Positions 52,209 to 59,841 of a stretch of DNA of 64,000 bases are shown here, piece after piece. This DNA comes from Bacteroidales bacterium (GTDB taxonomy: Bacteria > Bacteroidota > Bacteroidia > Bacteroidales > F082), in the NCBI GenBank assembly GCA_023229135.1, contig JALNZT010000012.1:1-64000 (forward strand), in the 5' to 3' direction. Positions within the stretch are counted from its first letter, which is position 1, and every line of letters begins with the position of its first letter. The position numbers were made by a program, and so were the translations under genes. The notes beneath the pieces were generated by a model, which saw only the letters and a program-made list of their open reading frames with translations, was not told the DNA's origin and did no database searches.

Positions 52209-52269
52209 GTAAATATTTAAACCACGCTCCACGAATTAACGTTAATTTGTGGAGTGTGGGTGATTATTT
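52209..52269. repeat. 61-bp palindrome-bearing repeat, copy 2 (right of the ATPase)
   Basis: The core 52222-52259 has the same left arm as copy 1 and a CG centre. Two C-to-T changes in the right arm turn two G-C pairs into G-U pairs in plus-strand RNA, so the hairpin is kept. It lies 111 bases after the ATPase stop, in the same orientation as copy 1. Confidence 0.85.
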
Positions 52270-52352
52270 AACGAAAAAGGGCTAAAAAATCACTTTGATT
52301 CTATTTTTGGTTTGGAGGATATCAACTTTAGTATATGTTGTTTCGGAAACTT

Positions 52353-52670
52353 TTAAGGTTCGTTAGGTCTAAATATTTTCAAAAGCTTTTTCGGGTCTTG
52401 TCGATTGTCCCAAAACGCCACTATGATGATTTGTATTTCAGTAATTTTGTAATAAACACTAAAGTTTCCTAATGAAGCTACTCTTATATTTTTAAAATCA
52501 GTCGATTTACTAATAAAAGGGTTTTCAATAATTTGCATAGTTCTTTCCGAAACCAAGCTAATAAGTTTCTTGGAGTAGGTGTTGGACTTATTTCTTTTAA
52601 GCCAATACTCCAAAATTCCGACAAATTGAAGGTCGGCAGTTTTTGTCCAAACTACATCGCGTTTAGCCAT
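52353..52670 (-). CDS. ParE/RelE-superfamily toxin
   Basis: The 105-residue basic protein has the RelE/ParE fold pattern. An N-terminal strand VVWTKTADLQFVGILEYW leads into helices with Lys/Arg, then LGNFSVYYKITEIQIIIVAFWDNRQDP, where the final strand and the Asn-Arg-Gln-Asp-Pro turn are typical of ParE-type toxins. RelE members cut mRNA on the ribosome and ParE members inhibit gyrase; the exact target cannot be told. Its start overlaps the end of the antitoxin gene by 19 bases. Confidence 0.9.
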   Translation of the reverse strand: MAKRDVVWTKTADLQFVGILEYWLKRNKSNTYSKKLISLVSERTMQIIENPFISKSTDFKNIRVASLGNFSVYYKITEIQIIIVAFWDNRQDPKKLLKIFRPNEP

Positions 52671-52894
52671 TCAAGATTTCTTTTATCCATTGCTTCTTGA
52701 GAAATGAGTTTTCCGCTTTTTATATCCTGCTCACTCATCTCCAGCATTATTTTCTGTTCATCTGTTAATTCTACAATTTCGGATTCAGACGTACTTGAAG
52801 AGATTAGTTTATCAAGTGCCTCTAAAAATTCTTTGTTTTTAATGGATAGGATTTTGTCAATCAGTCCATTTCTTAATTTATTAACTGTTGCCAT
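52652..52894 (-). CDS. Antitoxin of the ParE-type module
   Basis: An 80-residue acidic, mostly helical protein encoded directly upstream of and overlapping the toxin. The C-terminal half (LTDEQKIMLEMSEQDIKSGK and ISQEAMDKRNLEWLN) resembles the toxin-wrapping tail found in many Bacteroidota antitoxins, and no classic helix-turn-helix is visible. It neutralises the toxin by binding and probably represses the operon. The -7 box lies about 30 bases upstream. Confidence 0.85.
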   Translation of the reverse strand: MATVNKLRNGLIDKILSIKNKEFLEALDKLISSSTSESEIVELTDEQKIMLEMSEQDIKSGKLISQEAMDKRNLEWLNAM

Positions 52895-52922
52895 TTTGCT
52901 GATTTTTTAGAAGTAAGCAAAC

Positions 52923-52930
52923 CAAAGGTA
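52923..52930 (-). promoter_or_regulatory. -7 box of the toxin-antitoxin operon
   Basis: On the minus strand this is TACCTTTG, matching TAnnTTTG, 28 bases upstream of the antitoxin ATG. Confidence 0.5.
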
Positions 52931-53103
52931 TAAAACATTTTCAATAAATGTCCGATAAAAACATAACTACAAATTTATACTTTCTATAAAGATTCCGTTT
53001 CTTCAAAAGTATTGACGAGGCAGTCCAAAAATATTCAATGAATAAATCAACAGTTTTTTATCTCACAAATCACATTTTATAAAATATCTAAACCTCTGAT
53101 ATT

Positions 53104-53136
53104 AAACCCCAAAGGTTTTTTCAACCTTTGGGGTTT
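53104..53136 (-). terminator. Terminator hairpin after the C69 dipeptidase
   Basis: A perfect 14-base-pair stem, AAACCCCAAAGGTT (53104-53117) against AACCTTTGGGGTTT (53123-53136), with a five-base loop, 36 bases past the stop of the minus-strand gene. Confidence 0.75.
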
Positions 53137-53171
53137 ATGAAAAAGATACAAAAAGGATCTTTTTTCTAGCC

Positions 53172-54767
53172 TTAAAAACCCCTTCCAAACAATTCCCAAA
53201 ACCTTATTTCCAGCAGTTTCCATTTGTTTTTGGTGGCTGCTTCAAAATCGCGGAGGTAGTTTGTTAAGTATTCCGTTGCTTCTTCTTTTTTATCTTCATT
53301 GAGCAGCTCTTCGGCTTTGTTTTCAACCATTGGCAGCTCTTCGGCGGCTTTTTCTTCAAACCACAGTACTGATTCTTCAATGCTTTCTTTGGTTTTTCCC
53401 CAGCCTACTGTGGCCAGTTTATTGGCTTTGCGATAGTCCCAAAGTGCGGCATCTTCACGGTAGCGTTTTTGTCCGCAATAGTTAAAGCTTTCGGGCAAGT
53501 CAGAAACTCCGGCAAAAATTGGTACACGCGGGCTTTCGGCAGGGTTATCAAACGAAAACCAGGATACTCCACCTATTTCATCAGGAAGCCAGTCGCGCAA
53601 CTGCATTATATGTGAATAAGAACACCAGGAAACCGCTACAGTACGCTGATATTCAACCATATCTTTCTGCAAATAATTCATTGTATTTCTGAAATCACCT
53701 GTCGGCCAGGGATGTGCTATTGGGCTGATAATGGTGTCTTCGCCAACTATTTTGCGGTCTTCGTAGCGTTTTTTTACCATTTTAATATTTTGTGTCATAT
53801 CATAAGGCGTGCCTTCGTAAGTGGCTCTGTACAAAGAAGAAATAGTTTGTAAGTCAACTTTTTCATCTGGTTTTACCGAGAAAGGCAGCTCCTCCATATC
53901 CATGCTCAGCTCAAGCGATGGCGCTAAGGTGCTCAGGATATAAAACTCTCTGATCATAAAAGGTTTGTCTCTATCTGCATAGGCTTTCCAGAATTTAAAC
54001 TCGCCTTTTCCATCCCACAATCCGTATTTTTTAGCCACTTTTTCTACATTTTTTGATGCCATAAAATAGTCTTTGTTTTTACGGTCTATCACGCCTATGC
54101 GGCTGATGTTGGCTGAAACACCTACATGATCATCCGGAATGCGCTGTGCCGCCCATACGCCTCCAATCTCATCCGGGCCGGCACCCAAAATTTCCATTTG
54201 CCACACTTCATGCTTATCGGCAATGGTGATGCATTCGCCCCAGTCGCCATAGCCGTATTCTTCAATCAATTCGCCGATCAGCGTGATGGCATCACGGGCG
54301 TTGTCGCAGCGCTGTAGCGCGATACGTTGTAGCTCTTCAATCAAAAACATGCCATTTTTATTTACCAGTGTATCGGGGCCCACGAAAGTGGTTTCACCCA
54401 TCGCCAGCTGCTTTTCGTTCATGCTGGGATAAGCCGTATTGAGGTAAGCGAAAGTTTTTGCCACTTGCGGAATTTCGCCGGCCAGCTCCACATTACGCAT
54501 ATCCCAAGGCGTTTCGGTGTGTAGTGTGCCTTTGTAAACTTTATAAACAGCGGTATCAGGGTGTTCAGCAGCTTTCTCCATGCGCAGCCAGGTGCGGTAA
54601 TTGCCATCGCAAGTGTGTGCCGTAATTACTGAGCCATCTACAGTAGCAGCCTTGCCGGCCATAATGCTGGTGCAACTTTCACCAAACCAGGGGTCGCCCG
54701 GATTGACCTGCGCCACAACAATAAATGAAAAAATTACTCCTAACAAACTTAAACAAAAGCGTTTCAT
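53172..54767 (-). CDS. C69 family dipeptidase, exported
   Basis: The 531-residue peptidase belongs to the Ntn-hydrolase C69 (PepD/U34) family. A signal peptide (SLLGVIFSFIVVAQ) precedes the N-terminal nucleophile region GESCTSIMAGKAATVDGSVI, where the Cys becomes the N-terminal catalytic residue. Further blocks are EEYGYGDWGECITIADKHEV, EIGGVWAAQRIPDDHVGVSA and PHISRIG-like ANISRIGVID. It cuts dipeptides in the periplasm and would work after the S46 dipeptidyl peptidase in peptide use. Length and order are normal for Bacteroidota members. Confidence 0.9.
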   Translation of the reverse strand: MKRFCLSLLGVIFSFIVVAQVNPGDPWFGESCTSIMAGKAATVDGSVITAHTCDGNYRTWLRMEKAAEHPDTAVYKVYKGTLHTETPWDMRNVELAGEIPQVAKTFAYLNTAYPSMNEKQLAMGETTFVGPDTLVNKNGMFLIEELQRIALQRCDNARDAITLIGELIEEYGYGDWGECITIADKHEVWQMEILGAGPDEIGGVWAAQRIPDDHVGVSANISRIGVIDRKNKDYFMASKNVEKVAKKYGLWDGKGEFKFWKAYADRDKPFMIREFYILSTLAPSLELSMDMEELPFSVKPDEKVDLQTISSLYRATYEGTPYDMTQNIKMVKKRYEDRKIVGEDTIISPIAHPWPTGDFRNTMNYLQKDMVEYQRTVAVSWCSYSHIMQLRDWLPDEIGGVSWFSFDNPAESPRVPIFAGVSDLPESFNYCGQKRYREDAALWDYRKANKLATVGWGKTKESIEESVLWFEEKAAEELPMVENKAEELLNEDKKEEATEYLTNYLRDFEAATKNKWKLLEIRFWELFGRGF

Positions 54768-54924
54768 ACGTATGGTTTTTGGTTTTAAAATTTAAGCCGG
54801 TAAATTTAGGATTTCTATTTAATTATCCAAAAAACCAATCAGCTAACGGGCAATCAGATCAAATGAAGGTGTGTCAATCGCAGTGATGGGTATAAAAATA
54901 ATCCAGACAGGAATTTTAAAGAAT

Positions 54925-55165
54925 TTAATTTACCACCAGCTTATCCACAAACCACCTTTCCCCATTCCATACCTGAACCAGGAATAAACCTCGAGGCAGC
55001 TGGCCTTCATTAATTTTATGTTTGTAACTTGATGGCTTTGCTTTAGATAGCAGTTTACCCGTCGGGCTGTAAACCGCTATTTGGGTGTGTTCGAGGTCTG
55101 AGTTTTCAGGCAGATAGAGCCAACTTTGGGTGGTGGTGGGGAAAATCTTTCAGCTTGGATGTCAA
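54925..55165 (-). pseudogene. Orphan T9SS type A sorting-domain remnant
   Basis: On the minus strand, from about 55140 to the TAA at 54925, the frame encodes a sorting-domain tail: QSWLYLPENSDLEHTQIAV, then YSPTGKLLSKAKPSSYKHK, the GQLPRGLFLVQVWNGERW segment and the end FVDKLVVN. Upstream a TGA interrupts the frame, and the expected beginning (DIQAERFSP) continues in another frame, so a frameshift in the CCCC/ACCACCACC run separates them. No gene body is attached; this is the decayed 3' end of a secreted-protein gene. Confidence 0.75.
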
Positions 55166-55329
55166 GACAGTTCGTCATTATTTCAGTCAATATATTGTGT
55201 TATTCCAGTTAATAGCATGATTCAAAAAATAGTGACACATTTTATATTTACTGCAAATCTGCCAAAAGCTTATTGCCTGCTATTAAAAATCCAAATAGCT
55301 TGTTGCTCCAATTTATGCATTTAGCAAGG

Positions 55330-55361
55330 CTTGCATTTTTCATCGGCTTAACCTATTTTTG
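55330..55361 (+). promoter_or_regulatory. Bacteroidota-type promoter of tryptophanase
   Basis: CTTG at 55330-55333, a 20-base spacer and TATTTTTG at 55354-55361. Transcription from about 55368 would leave a leader of some 145 bases before the tnaA start. Confidence 0.6.
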
Positions 55362-55379
55362 TAAAATAAATTATTTCTT

Positions 55380-55442
55380 ATGATTTGTCAAAGTACTTCA
55401 AAACGTAACTACCTCAATATCAAAGAGCGCGACGCCTTCTGA
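55380..55442 (+). CDS. Possible 20-residue leader peptide in the tnaA mRNA leader
   Basis: ATG at 55380 lies about 12 bases into the predicted transcript and opens a 20-codon frame (MICQSTSKRNYLNIKERDAF) ending in TGA. It is followed by a small hairpin TGCCC-GCCA-GGGCA (55458-55471). The arrangement recalls leader-controlled genes, but the peptide has no Trp, unlike TnaC. It may be chance. Confidence 0.3.
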   Translation: MICQSTSKRNYLNIKERDAF

Positions 55443-55513
55443 ATATCCTCTCTTAGCTGCCCGCCAGGGCAATTTCAGTTTCTTTACCGCAATAATTTAT
55501 AAAAAAGAGAATC

Positions 55514-56890
55514 ATGGAACTTCCATTTGCTGAATCCTACAGAATAAAAATGGTTGAACCGCTGCGCAAAAGCAGCCGTTCAGAGCGCGAAGCCTGGATT
55601 AAGGACGCGAAATACAATTTGTTTAACCTGAAGAGCGAACAGGTTTTTGTTGATTTGCTCACCGATTCCGGAACCGGCGCTATGAGCGACCGTCAATGGT
55701 CGGAGATGATGATTGGCGATGAATCTTATGCCGGTGCGACATCCTACTATAAACTCAAAAACGCCATCAATACCATTACCGGTTTCCCACACTTTTTGCC
55801 TACGCATCAGGGCAGGGCAGCCGAAAACGTACTGTTTTCTACCCTTATCAAAAAAGATAATTTGATACCTGGCAATGCGCATTTTGATACCACCAAAGGT
55901 CATATCGAATGGCGCAAAGCCATAGCAGTAGATTGCACTATTGACGAGGCTTCTAATACCACGCTCGAACATCCTTTCAAAGGAAATATCGATTTGCAGA
56001 AGCTCGAAAAAGTGTTTAAAGAAAATCCAAAAGAGCGCATCCCGATGGTGATAATCACCGTTACCTGCAACACCTCTGGCGGACAGCCTGTTTCGATGGA
56101 AAACATCAAAGCAGTAAGCGAAATGGCCCGTAAGTATGGTATCAAGGTGATTTTTGATGCTGCTCGTTTTGCCGAGAATGCCTACTTCATCAAAAACCGT
56201 GAAGCTGGCTATCAGGATAAAAGCATTCGCGAAATCGTTTTGGAAATGTTCTCCTACGGCGATGGTATGACAATGAGCAGCAAAAAAGACGCTATCGTGA
56301 ATATGGGCGGATTTATTGCCTTGCGCGATGAGTCACTTTTCCGTGAAGCCAGCACCTTTAATATTATGTTTGAAGGTTTTATCACCTATGGTGGCATGTC
56401 GGGCCGCGATATGAATGCTGTAGCGCAAGGGCTTTATGAAGGCACTGAGTATGACACCCTCGACACCCGCATTAAACAGGTGGCTTACTTGGGCAGCTTG
56501 CTACGAGAAGCTGGCGTGCCGCTGCAAATGCCTTTTGGTGGCCACGCTATTTTCGTGGATGCCAAACGTTTTCTGCCTAACCTGCCAAAAGAGCAATTCG
56601 CTGCACAAACACTGGCGATTGAGTTATACCTTGAAGGGGGTGTGCGTACTGTAGAAATTGGTGCTATTTTGGCCGACCGCGATCCGGTAACACGCGAGAA
56701 TCGCTATCCGAAGCTAGAGCTGGTAAGACTTGCTATTCCAAGAAGAACTTATACCAATAATCACATGGCTTATGTGGCAGCTTCCATAATTAATGTGTGG
56801 GAACGTCGCAACAGCATCACCACAGGTTATACAATTACGCGCGAAGCACCTATTATGCGCCACTTTACAGTGGAACTGGATAAAATTTAA
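55514..56890 (+). CDS. tnaA: Tryptophanase
   Basis: The 458-residue PLP enzyme splits tryptophan into indole, pyruvate and ammonia. The PLP lysine is in TMSSKKDAIVNMGG; other blocks are IDLLTDSGTGAMSD-like VDLLTDSGTGAMSDRQW, FLPTHQGRAAENVLF, FDAARFAENAYF and LVRLAIPRRTYTNNHM. Two positions separate it from tyrosine phenol-lyase: Asp in NAHFDTTKGH, where TPL has Thr, and Ile in RTVEIGAILADRDP, where TPL has the tyrosine-binding Arg. Both favour tryptophanase. No tryptophan transporter follows. It has its own promoter and terminator. Confidence 0.92.
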   Translation: MELPFAESYRIKMVEPLRKSSRSEREAWIKDAKYNLFNLKSEQVFVDLLTDSGTGAMSDRQWSEMMIGDESYAGATSYYKLKNAINTITGFPHFLPTHQGRAAENVLFSTLIKKDNLIPGNAHFDTTKGHIEWRKAIAVDCTIDEASNTTLEHPFKGNIDLQKLEKVFKENPKERIPMVIITVTCNTSGGQPVSMENIKAVSEMARKYGIKVIFDAARFAENAYFIKNREAGYQDKSIREIVLEMFSYGDGMTMSSKKDAIVNMGGFIALRDESLFREASTFNIMFEGFITYGGMSGRDMNAVAQGLYEGTEYDTLDTRIKQVAYLGSLLREAGVPLQMPFGGHAIFVDAKRFLPNLPKEQFAAQTLAIELYLEGGVRTVEIGAILADRDPVTRENRYPKLELVRLAIPRRTYTNNHMAYVAASIINVWERRNSITTGYTITREAPIMRHFTVELDKI

Positions 56891-56952
56891 GCTGAAACAT
56901 TCAAACTAATTCAATATTGTATTGAACGGTATGATTAGGTTTTAATGAATAA

Positions 56953-56988
56953 AAAAAGCCCGAAAAACATTGGTCTTTCGGGCTTTTT
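56953..56988 (+). terminator. Bidirectional terminator after tryptophanase
   Basis: AAAAAGCCCGAAA (56953-56965) pairs with TTTCGGGCTTTTT (56976-56988) over 13 positions around a ten-base loop, with A- and T-rich flanks on both sides. Confidence 0.88.
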
Positions 56989-57021
56989 ATTTTAGTTCTA
57001 TAATTTTCGACAATTATTCTA

Positions 57022-57330
57022 CTAAAGCACAATCACACTATTTTGGGCGTCAACAAAGGAAGTTTCGGCCAGTGCATCTGCTTCTTCTTCGTTAAACCAG
57101 CGGCTGTTGTCGGCCAGGTAACGGAACTCGTAATTGGTACCAACAGGCAATTCGATGTTGTGGCTAAATGAACCGTCTTTCAGGGCTTTCATCAAGTCAG
57201 CCTTAGGATTCCAGTCGTTGAAATCACCAACAATGGCAATTTGTTGAGCGCCGGCAGCCTGTACTTTACTTACTTTAAAACTTATTTTGGCACTTGCCTT
57301 TGTTTTGAGAAACTGCTTCTTAATACTCAT
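57022..57330 (-). CDS. Stand-alone CBM48 / isoamylase early-set domain protein
   Basis: A 102-residue protein that is almost entirely one glycogen-binding beta-sandwich: ISFKVSKVQAAGAQQIAIVG, then DFNDWNPKADLMKALKDGSF, ELPVGTNYEFRYLADN and the end DAQNSVIVL. The GDFNDWNP motif with Trp is typical of the AMPK-beta/CBM48 family. There is no catalytic domain or signal peptide, so it may regulate glycogen enzymes or bind glycogen in the cytoplasm. Similar short proteins are common in this phylum. Confidence 0.88.
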   Translation of the reverse strand: MSIKKQFLKTKASAKISFKVSKVQAAGAQQIAIVGDFNDWNPKADLMKALKDGSFSHNIELPVGTNYEFRYLADNSRWFNEEEADALAETSFVDAQNSVIVL

Positions 57331-57576
57331 AATTTATAGTGGTTAGTTAAATAATAATCAATGTTATTTCATTGAAATTTTTTACAAACTTAGATAGAAA
57401 ATCTGGCAATGGATAAACCGACTTTTAAGCAAAGAAGTCTTATGTATTGATATATAAATACTTACGTCAAAATCTGTTATTCTTATAAAGAAAAACAAAC
57501 GGTTTCGGGAAATGGTTTATTTAAAGAAAAATTCTGTTTAAGTAATTTGTAAAAGCCTGCTCAAACGAAATTTAGT

Positions 57577-57609
57577 CTTGCAAAGGCAAGCTTACAATGC
57601 TTAATTTTG
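57577..57609 (+). promoter_or_regulatory. Bacteroidota-type promoter of fRMsr
   Basis: CTTG at 57577-57580, a 21-base spacer and TAATTTTG at 57602-57609. The ATG at 57597 lies upstream of the transcript start, so the ATG at 57636 must be used. Confidence 0.65.
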
Positions 57610-57635
57610 CAGCCAATTTAAATTGTAATTGTAGC

Positions 57636-58100
57636 ATGGATTCTCCTAAAAAATTTGGTCGATACGACCGCATATACCTGCAACTTATTGATTTGCTGAA
57701 GAAAAGTAACAATCCTATTTCTAATATGGCCACAATTGCGGCTGTTTTGAGTGGAAAGATGGACAATTTTTTTTGGACTGGTTTTTACCTGATTCAAGAT
57801 GGGAAGCTTCAAGTGGGGCCATACCAGGGATCGCTGGCTTGCATTGATCTGGCCAAAGATACCGGCGTGTGTTGGGCGGGGATTAACGCCGCCAAAACTG
57901 TGATCGTGGCTGATGTGAATGAGTTCGACGGTCATATTGCCTGCGACAGCCGTTCGCAATCGGAAATTGTAGTGCCACTCCGCAACAAAGCCAACGAAAT
58001 TGTGGGCGTGCTCGACGTTGACAGCAGCAGCACAAACAGTTTTGATGATACGGATGCTTACTGGCTCGAACGTATCGTTGAGCTGGTTTATCAGTATTAA
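57636..58100 (+). CDS. Free methionine-(R)-sulfoxide reductase (GAF domain)
   Basis: The 154-residue GAF-fold enzyme reduces free methionine-R-sulfoxide with thioredoxin. The three active Cys are Cys69 (GSLAC), Cys79 (TGVCW) and Cys103 (HIACDSRSQSEIVVPL). Their spacing of 10 and 24 residues equals that of the E. coli enzyme (Cys84, Cys94, Cys118). The end VGVLDVDSSSTNSFDDTD is typical. The start at 57636 is required by the promoter. It lies about 80 bases before the MntP-like gene, with a separate -7 box between. Confidence 0.93.
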   Translation: MDSPKKFGRYDRIYLQLIDLLKKSNNPISNMATIAAVLSGKMDNFFWTGFYLIQDGKLQVGPYQGSLACIDLAKDTGVCWAGINAAKTVIVADVNEFDGHIACDSRSQSEIVVPLRNKANEIVGVLDVDSSSTNSFDDTDAYWLERIVELVYQY

Positions 58101-58152
58101 CAGGCTTTCTCTCGTCGCTTTTTCCGGGATTAGGCTTCCCCAATAAAAACTG

Positions 58153-58160
58153 TAATTTTG
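58153..58160 (+). promoter_or_regulatory. -7 box of the MntP-like gene
   Basis: TAATTTTG lies 18 bases before the TTG at 58179, the same distance as in the family 9 glycosyltransferase gene. No -33 TTTG at the usual distance. Confidence 0.5.
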
Positions 58161-58178
58161 CAGCCTTAATTTTTTGAT

Positions 58179-58739
58179 TTGAATATATTCATTCCCATAT
58201 TTTTGGTGCTAACACTCACTTCAAGCACTTGGCCTTTAACACTTGGATTGCAAAGTCAGGAGCAGAAAAGCTGGTCGCAACGCCTGCTTATCGCGCTGAT
58301 TTTTGGCTTTGTGCAAGCCGTGATGGTATATTTGGGCGTGATGCTTGGTCAGCGTTTTATGCACCTGATGGCAGGCCACTACCCTATTGTGGTGTTTGCT
58401 ATTTTCGGACTGATCGCTTTTCGCCTGATTATGGAAGCCCTGAAAATCCGTAAAGAAAATCGACTTTTTGTGTTTGAATCTTTTCCCAAACTGTTTATTG
58501 TGGCGATAGCTGCTTCCATCAATACCTTGATCGCCGGAATGGCTTTCAGCGGTTTACAATTAGATATAGCGGCCATACCATTTGCGTTTTTGCTGGCCGG
58601 ATTTGTGTGGGCTATCATAGGTCTTAGCATGCCAATCAATCGGGTAAATATCCTGGTGACGAGTGTGAGCCAGTTAATCTCAGCCTTTATAATTTTTGTT
58701 ATTTCATTTCTCTATCTATTTAATCTTCAGTTGTTTTAG
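58179..58739 (+). CDS. MntP-like membrane protein lacking the acidic residues
   Basis: The 186-residue protein has six hydrophobic segments arranged as in the manganese exporter MntP (three plus three, with the GLIFG-like ALIFGFVQAVMVYLGVMLG in helix 2, the FRLIMEALK end of helix 3 and the GLQLDIAAIPFAFLLAG repeat in the second half). The conserved Asp of helix 1 (MDAF in MntP) is replaced in SSTWPLTLGL. The Asp of helix 4 (SLDAMAVG) is replaced in ASINTLIAG, and Glu of helix 2 is Gln. It may therefore carry something other than Mn2+. Start TTG at 58179 is chosen from the -7 box. Its stop is four bases before the endonuclease ATG. Confidence 0.7.
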   Translation: MNIFIPIFLVLTLTSSTWPLTLGLQSQEQKSWSQRLLIALIFGFVQAVMVYLGVMLGQRFMHLMAGHYPIVVFAIFGLIAFRLIMEALKIRKENRLFVFESFPKLFIVAIAASINTLIAGMAFSGLQLDIAAIPFAFLLAGFVWAIIGLSMPINRVNILVTSVSQLISAFIIFVISFLYLFNLQLF

Positions 58740-58743
58740 TATT

Positions 58744-59829
58744 ATGAAAAAAAATACTTCTTTCATTTTTTTATTCGCAGCTTTGGTTTTCGTTTTAAAC
58801 GGATTCATCGCGCAGGCGCAACCACCTTCCGGCTACTATTCCGATACCGAAGGGCTCTACGAAGATGCGCTGCGTCAGAGTTTGCACAATATAATCGACA
58901 ATCACACTTCCCGTTCCTACAATCAATTGTGGAGTGATTTTGCGCAAACCGACAAAAAATCAAACGGCAAGGTGTGGGATATGTATTCTGATAAGCCGGG
59001 TGGAAATCCTGCTTACGAATATACTTTTTTTAGCGATCAATGCGGTAACTATAGTGGCGAGGGCAGCTGTTACAACCGTGAACACAGCTTCCCAAAAAGC
59101 TGGTTTGGAAGTGCCAGCCCGATGTACACCGATTTATTTCACCTGGTTCCCACAGATGGATACGTAAATGGACGCCGCAGCAATTACCCTTTTGGTGAGG
59201 TTGGCTCCGCTACCTGGACTTCTACCAATGGCTCAAAAGTGGGCAGCAACAACACATCCGGCTATGGCGGTACTGTTTTTGAACCCATCGACGAATACAA
59301 AGGCGATCTGGCACGCGGCATTTTATATATGACGGTGCGTTATTATGGTGAAGACAACGGCTGGCCCGGAAGCGCTATGACCAACGGTGCCGACCTGCTG
59401 CCTTGGGCTCTTAATGTAATGTTGCAATGGCATGCACAAGACCCTGTAAGCCAGAAAGAAATAGATAGAAATAACGCCATTTATCAGATTCAACATAATA
59501 GGAATCCATTTATCGATAATCCGGAATTTGCACAACGGATTTACGATCCAACTGCCAGTCTGGCCGAAACCCAATTGCTGAATCAGCTGCATGTTTATCC
59601 CAACCCGGCTTCTGTTTCAGGACAAATAAATCTGCAATGGCAGAGCAGCGCTACTGTTGACGAATTTGTGATAACAGATGTGCGCGGACGTATTGTGTTG
59701 CAAAAAACCGTTTCAACTGTGGAACAGGAATATCAACTCAATCTGGATAACCTGGAACGCGGCTTCTATCTGATACAGCTTTATCACCAACAAAAACCCA
59801 TCGTGGTGAGTAAATTGCTGTTAAACTAA
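58744..59829 (+). CDS. Secreted endonuclease I family protein with T9SS sorting domain
   Basis: The 361-residue nuclease has a signal peptide (FIFLFAALVFVLNGFIAQAQ). The endonuclease I core (residues about 40-250) contains the His-metal motif SCYNREHSFPKSWFG and DLFHLVPTDGYVNGRRSNYP. The tail (about 285-361) is a type A sorting domain: HVYPNPASVSGQINL, DEFVITDVRGRIVLQ, ERGFYLIQLYHQ and the end VVSKLLLN. It degrades DNA or RNA outside the cell, releasing phosphate and nucleosides, which fits the uridine kinase upstream in the window. The longer frame from 58696 overlaps the MntP-like gene and is unlikely. Confidence 0.92.
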   Translation: MKKNTSFIFLFAALVFVLNGFIAQAQPPSGYYSDTEGLYEDALRQSLHNIIDNHTSRSYNQLWSDFAQTDKKSNGKVWDMYSDKPGGNPAYEYTFFSDQCGNYSGEGSCYNREHSFPKSWFGSASPMYTDLFHLVPTDGYVNGRRSNYPFGEVGSATWTSTNGSKVGSNNTSGYGGTVFEPIDEYKGDLARGILYMTVRYYGEDNGWPGSAMTNGADLLPWALNVMLQWHAQDPVSQKEIDRNNAIYQIQHNRNPFIDNPEFAQRIYDPTASLAETQLLNQLHVYPNPASVSGQINLQWQSSATVDEFVITDVRGRIVLQKTVSTVEQEYQLNLDNLERGFYLIQLYHQQKPIVVSKLLLN

Positions 59830-59841
59830 GTCTTTACTATT

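Noticed and set aside
55130..55324. Plus-strand frame of 64 codons before tryptophanase
   Set aside because: It lies opposite the sorting-domain remnant and ends before the promoter; nothing suggests a real protein.
55514..56890. Tyrosine phenol-lyase as an alternative to tryptophanase
   Set aside because: Asp in FDTTKGH and Ile in TVEIG occupy positions that are Thr and Arg in tyrosine phenol-lyase.
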